Positions 5,172-5,694 of a DNA stretch of 5,694 nucleotides are shown in pieces. The notes beneath the pieces are model-generated. The model saw only the letters and a program-made list of their open reading frames with translations, was not told the origin of the DNA and ran no database searches. The translations under genes were made by a program, and so were the position numbers. This stretch comes from Solirubrobacteraceae bacterium. GTDB taxonomy: Bacteria; Actinomycetota; Thermoleophilia; Solirubrobacterales; Solirubrobacteraceae. Location of the stretch: contig JANJUA010000428.1 of NCBI GenBank assembly GCA_024710825.1, positions 1 through 5,694 of the forward strand, given 5' to 3'. Numbering within the stretch: position 1 is the stretch's first letter; the number at the start of each line of letters is the position of its first letter.

Positions 5172-5615
5172 TCAGTCGGCGGCGACCTCGAGCCGCTCCT
5201 GCTCGCGCCTGTGCGGCGCCGCGGCGCCGGGGAGCGCGGCCACGAGCTCGCCGACCTGACGGCGCAGCGCGTCGAGCGCCTCCTCGATGCCGGCCAGCCG
5301 CGCCTCTACGCCCGCGACCGCGCTGAGCCCGGCGAGCCTGCCGTCGAGGCGGTCGACGCCGTCCTCCAGGCCCTCCAGCCGCTGCGAGACCGAGCGCAGG
5401 CGGCGGGTCAGGCGCTCGAGGTCGGAGGCGGACGGGATGTTGAGGGCGCCCATCGCCACCTCCTGCGCCTGGGCCGCCTTCTCACGGGCCTCGAACGCGC
5501 GCGACAGCGCGCCGATGACGAAGGGGTTCTCCAGCAGGTCCTGCGTGAGCTTGCCGAGCGCATCCTCGCCCGACCGCGTGAGCCGCTGCGTGATGCCTTC
5601 TTGTTCTGGCGCCAT
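5172..5615 (-). CDS. Phasin-like coiled-coil protein
   Basis: A 147-residue, mainly helical, Ala/Leu/Arg/Glu-rich protein with no membrane segment. An N-terminal region (about 8-58, with GEDALGKLTQDLLENPFVIG and then RAFEAREKAAQAQEVAMGAL) looks like an amphipathic helix suited to a surface or partner. Then comes LNIPSASDLERLTRRLRSVS (58-77), a turn-plus-helix typical of phasin-like proteins, and a long coiled coil (about 65-127) with Leu/Val spacing of 3-4. The tail (130-147) is Ala- and charge-rich. Known phasins bind storage granules and limit their coalescence; here that is only a resemblance. The ATG at 5615 follows a TAGGGT box by 6 bases with no Shine-Dalgarno sequence, again a leaderless pattern. 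It appears monocistronic and converges on the phosphorylase gene. It shares its overall design, but no long identical stretch, with the 92-residue protein at 4015-4293. Confidence 0.78.
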   Translation of the reverse strand: MAPEQEGITQRLTRSGEDALGKLTQDLLENPFVIGALSRAFEAREKAAQAQEVAMGALNIPSASDLERLTRRLRSVSQRLEGLEDGVDRLDGRLAGLSAVAGVEARLAGIEEALDALRRQVGELVAALPGAAAPHRREQERLEVAAD

Positions 5616-5621
5616 GCGGGC

Positions 5622-5627
5622 ACCCTA
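5622..5627 (-). promoter_or_regulatory. -10 box of a leaderless promoter, second phasin-like gene
   Basis: TAGGGT (fits TANNNT) lies 6 bases before the ATG at 5615, putting the transcription start at about the start codon. No Shine-Dalgarno sequence fits between. No TTGACA-like -35 is seen at 16-18 bases; the palindrome gatcgatc (5642-5649) lies close to that position. Confidence 0.45.
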
Positions 5628-5655
5628 CCCCGATGCCCCCCGATCGATCCGAGAT

Positions 5656-5691
5656 GACTCTCGACCGCAGATCGAGCCTGCGGCAGGAGTC
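5656..5691. repeat. Composite inverted repeat at the right edge
   Basis: Inner arms ccgcag (5665-5670) and ctgcgg (5678-5683) are perfect with a 7-base centre; outer arms gactc (5656-5660) and gagtc (5687-5691) flank them. No T-run follows. It lies about 40-75 bases upstream of the second phasin-like gene and could be an operator or the end signal of a gene beyond the window. The rest of 5616-5694 shows no coding sequence that I can support. Confidence 0.35.
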
Positions 5692-5694
5692 GCG

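Noticed and set aside
2330..5326. Very long plus-strand open frame of 998 codons, antisense to the cyclase, SCP2 and phasin-like genes
   Set aside because: Its product is Arg/Asp/Ala/Val/His-rich without any domain, and it crosses several well-supported genes on the other strand. It is the usual stop-poor shadow frame of GC-rich coding DNA.
5656..5691. Right-edge inverted repeat as an intrinsic terminator
   Set aside because: No T-run follows on either strand and the stem is interrupted by a 4/3-base internal loop, so it is listed only as a repeat of unknown role.
1..5694. tRNA, rRNA, CRISPR array, insertion sequence or attachment site
   Set aside because: No regularly spaced direct repeats, transposase-like product, tRNA-like cloverleaf or rRNA-like sequence was seen on either strand by eye.

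Overview
This is a GC-rich bacterial window (strong G/C preference at third codon positions, long antisense shadow frames) most consistent with a high-GC actinobacterium. The clustering of tilS, hpt and ftsH is typical of actinobacteria. The MerR-HTH/cyclase fusion, the phasin-like coiled-coil proteins and the style of the phosphorylase suggest, by resemblance only, the class Thermoleophilia (Solirubrobacterales-like). There is no rRNA or other direct marker, so the placement is an inference. I see no mobile element, CRISPR array, tRNA or rRNA.

Layout. From right to left on the minus strand, a two-gene unit (4293 to 3584) encodes a small phasin-like coiled-coil protein and an SCP2-type lipid-carrier domain protein. 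After a 157-base gap holding a good TTGACA-type promoter, a second minus-strand unit (3427 to 1) encodes a MerR-type DNA-binding/class III adenylate cyclase fusion, tRNA(Ile) lysidine synthetase (tilS), hypoxanthine phosphoribosyltransferase (hpt), and the N-terminal 236 residues of the membrane protease FtsH, which runs off the left edge. On the plus strand, divergent from the phasin-like gene, lies a nucleoside phosphorylase (4410-5129). It converges on a second phasin-like coiled-coil gene (5172-5615, minus strand), with a possible shared stem-loop terminator between them. The right end (5616-5694) holds that gene's promoter and an inverted repeat.

How the genes fit together. The phosphorylase and HPRT are two successive steps of purine salvage: nucleoside to base, then base plus PRPP to nucleotide. 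TilS is an essential tRNA modifier and FtsH a quality-control protease; tilS-hpt-ftsH is a known conserved neighbourhood. The less ordinary member is the cyclase at the head of this block. It joins a predicted DNA-binding domain, a Rv1264-like regulatory domain and a catalytic domain with all expected catalytic residues, and its last codons overlap the tilS start by 8 bases. It therefore looks like a cytoplasmic cAMP-producing protein that may also bind DNA and is co-expressed with housekeeping genes.

The regulatory signals are informative. Three genes (4293 minus, 5615 minus, 4410 plus) have a TANNNT -10-like element 6-9 bases before the ATG and no Shine-Dalgarno sequence, as expected for leaderless transcripts. 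The cyclase has instead a roughly 100-base leader with competing GC-rich hairpins. A 12-bp interrupted dyad lies over the -18 to -47 region of the phasin-like promoter. Other points worth checking are an abrupt codon-usage change inside ftsH and two non-canonical active-site positions in the phosphorylase.
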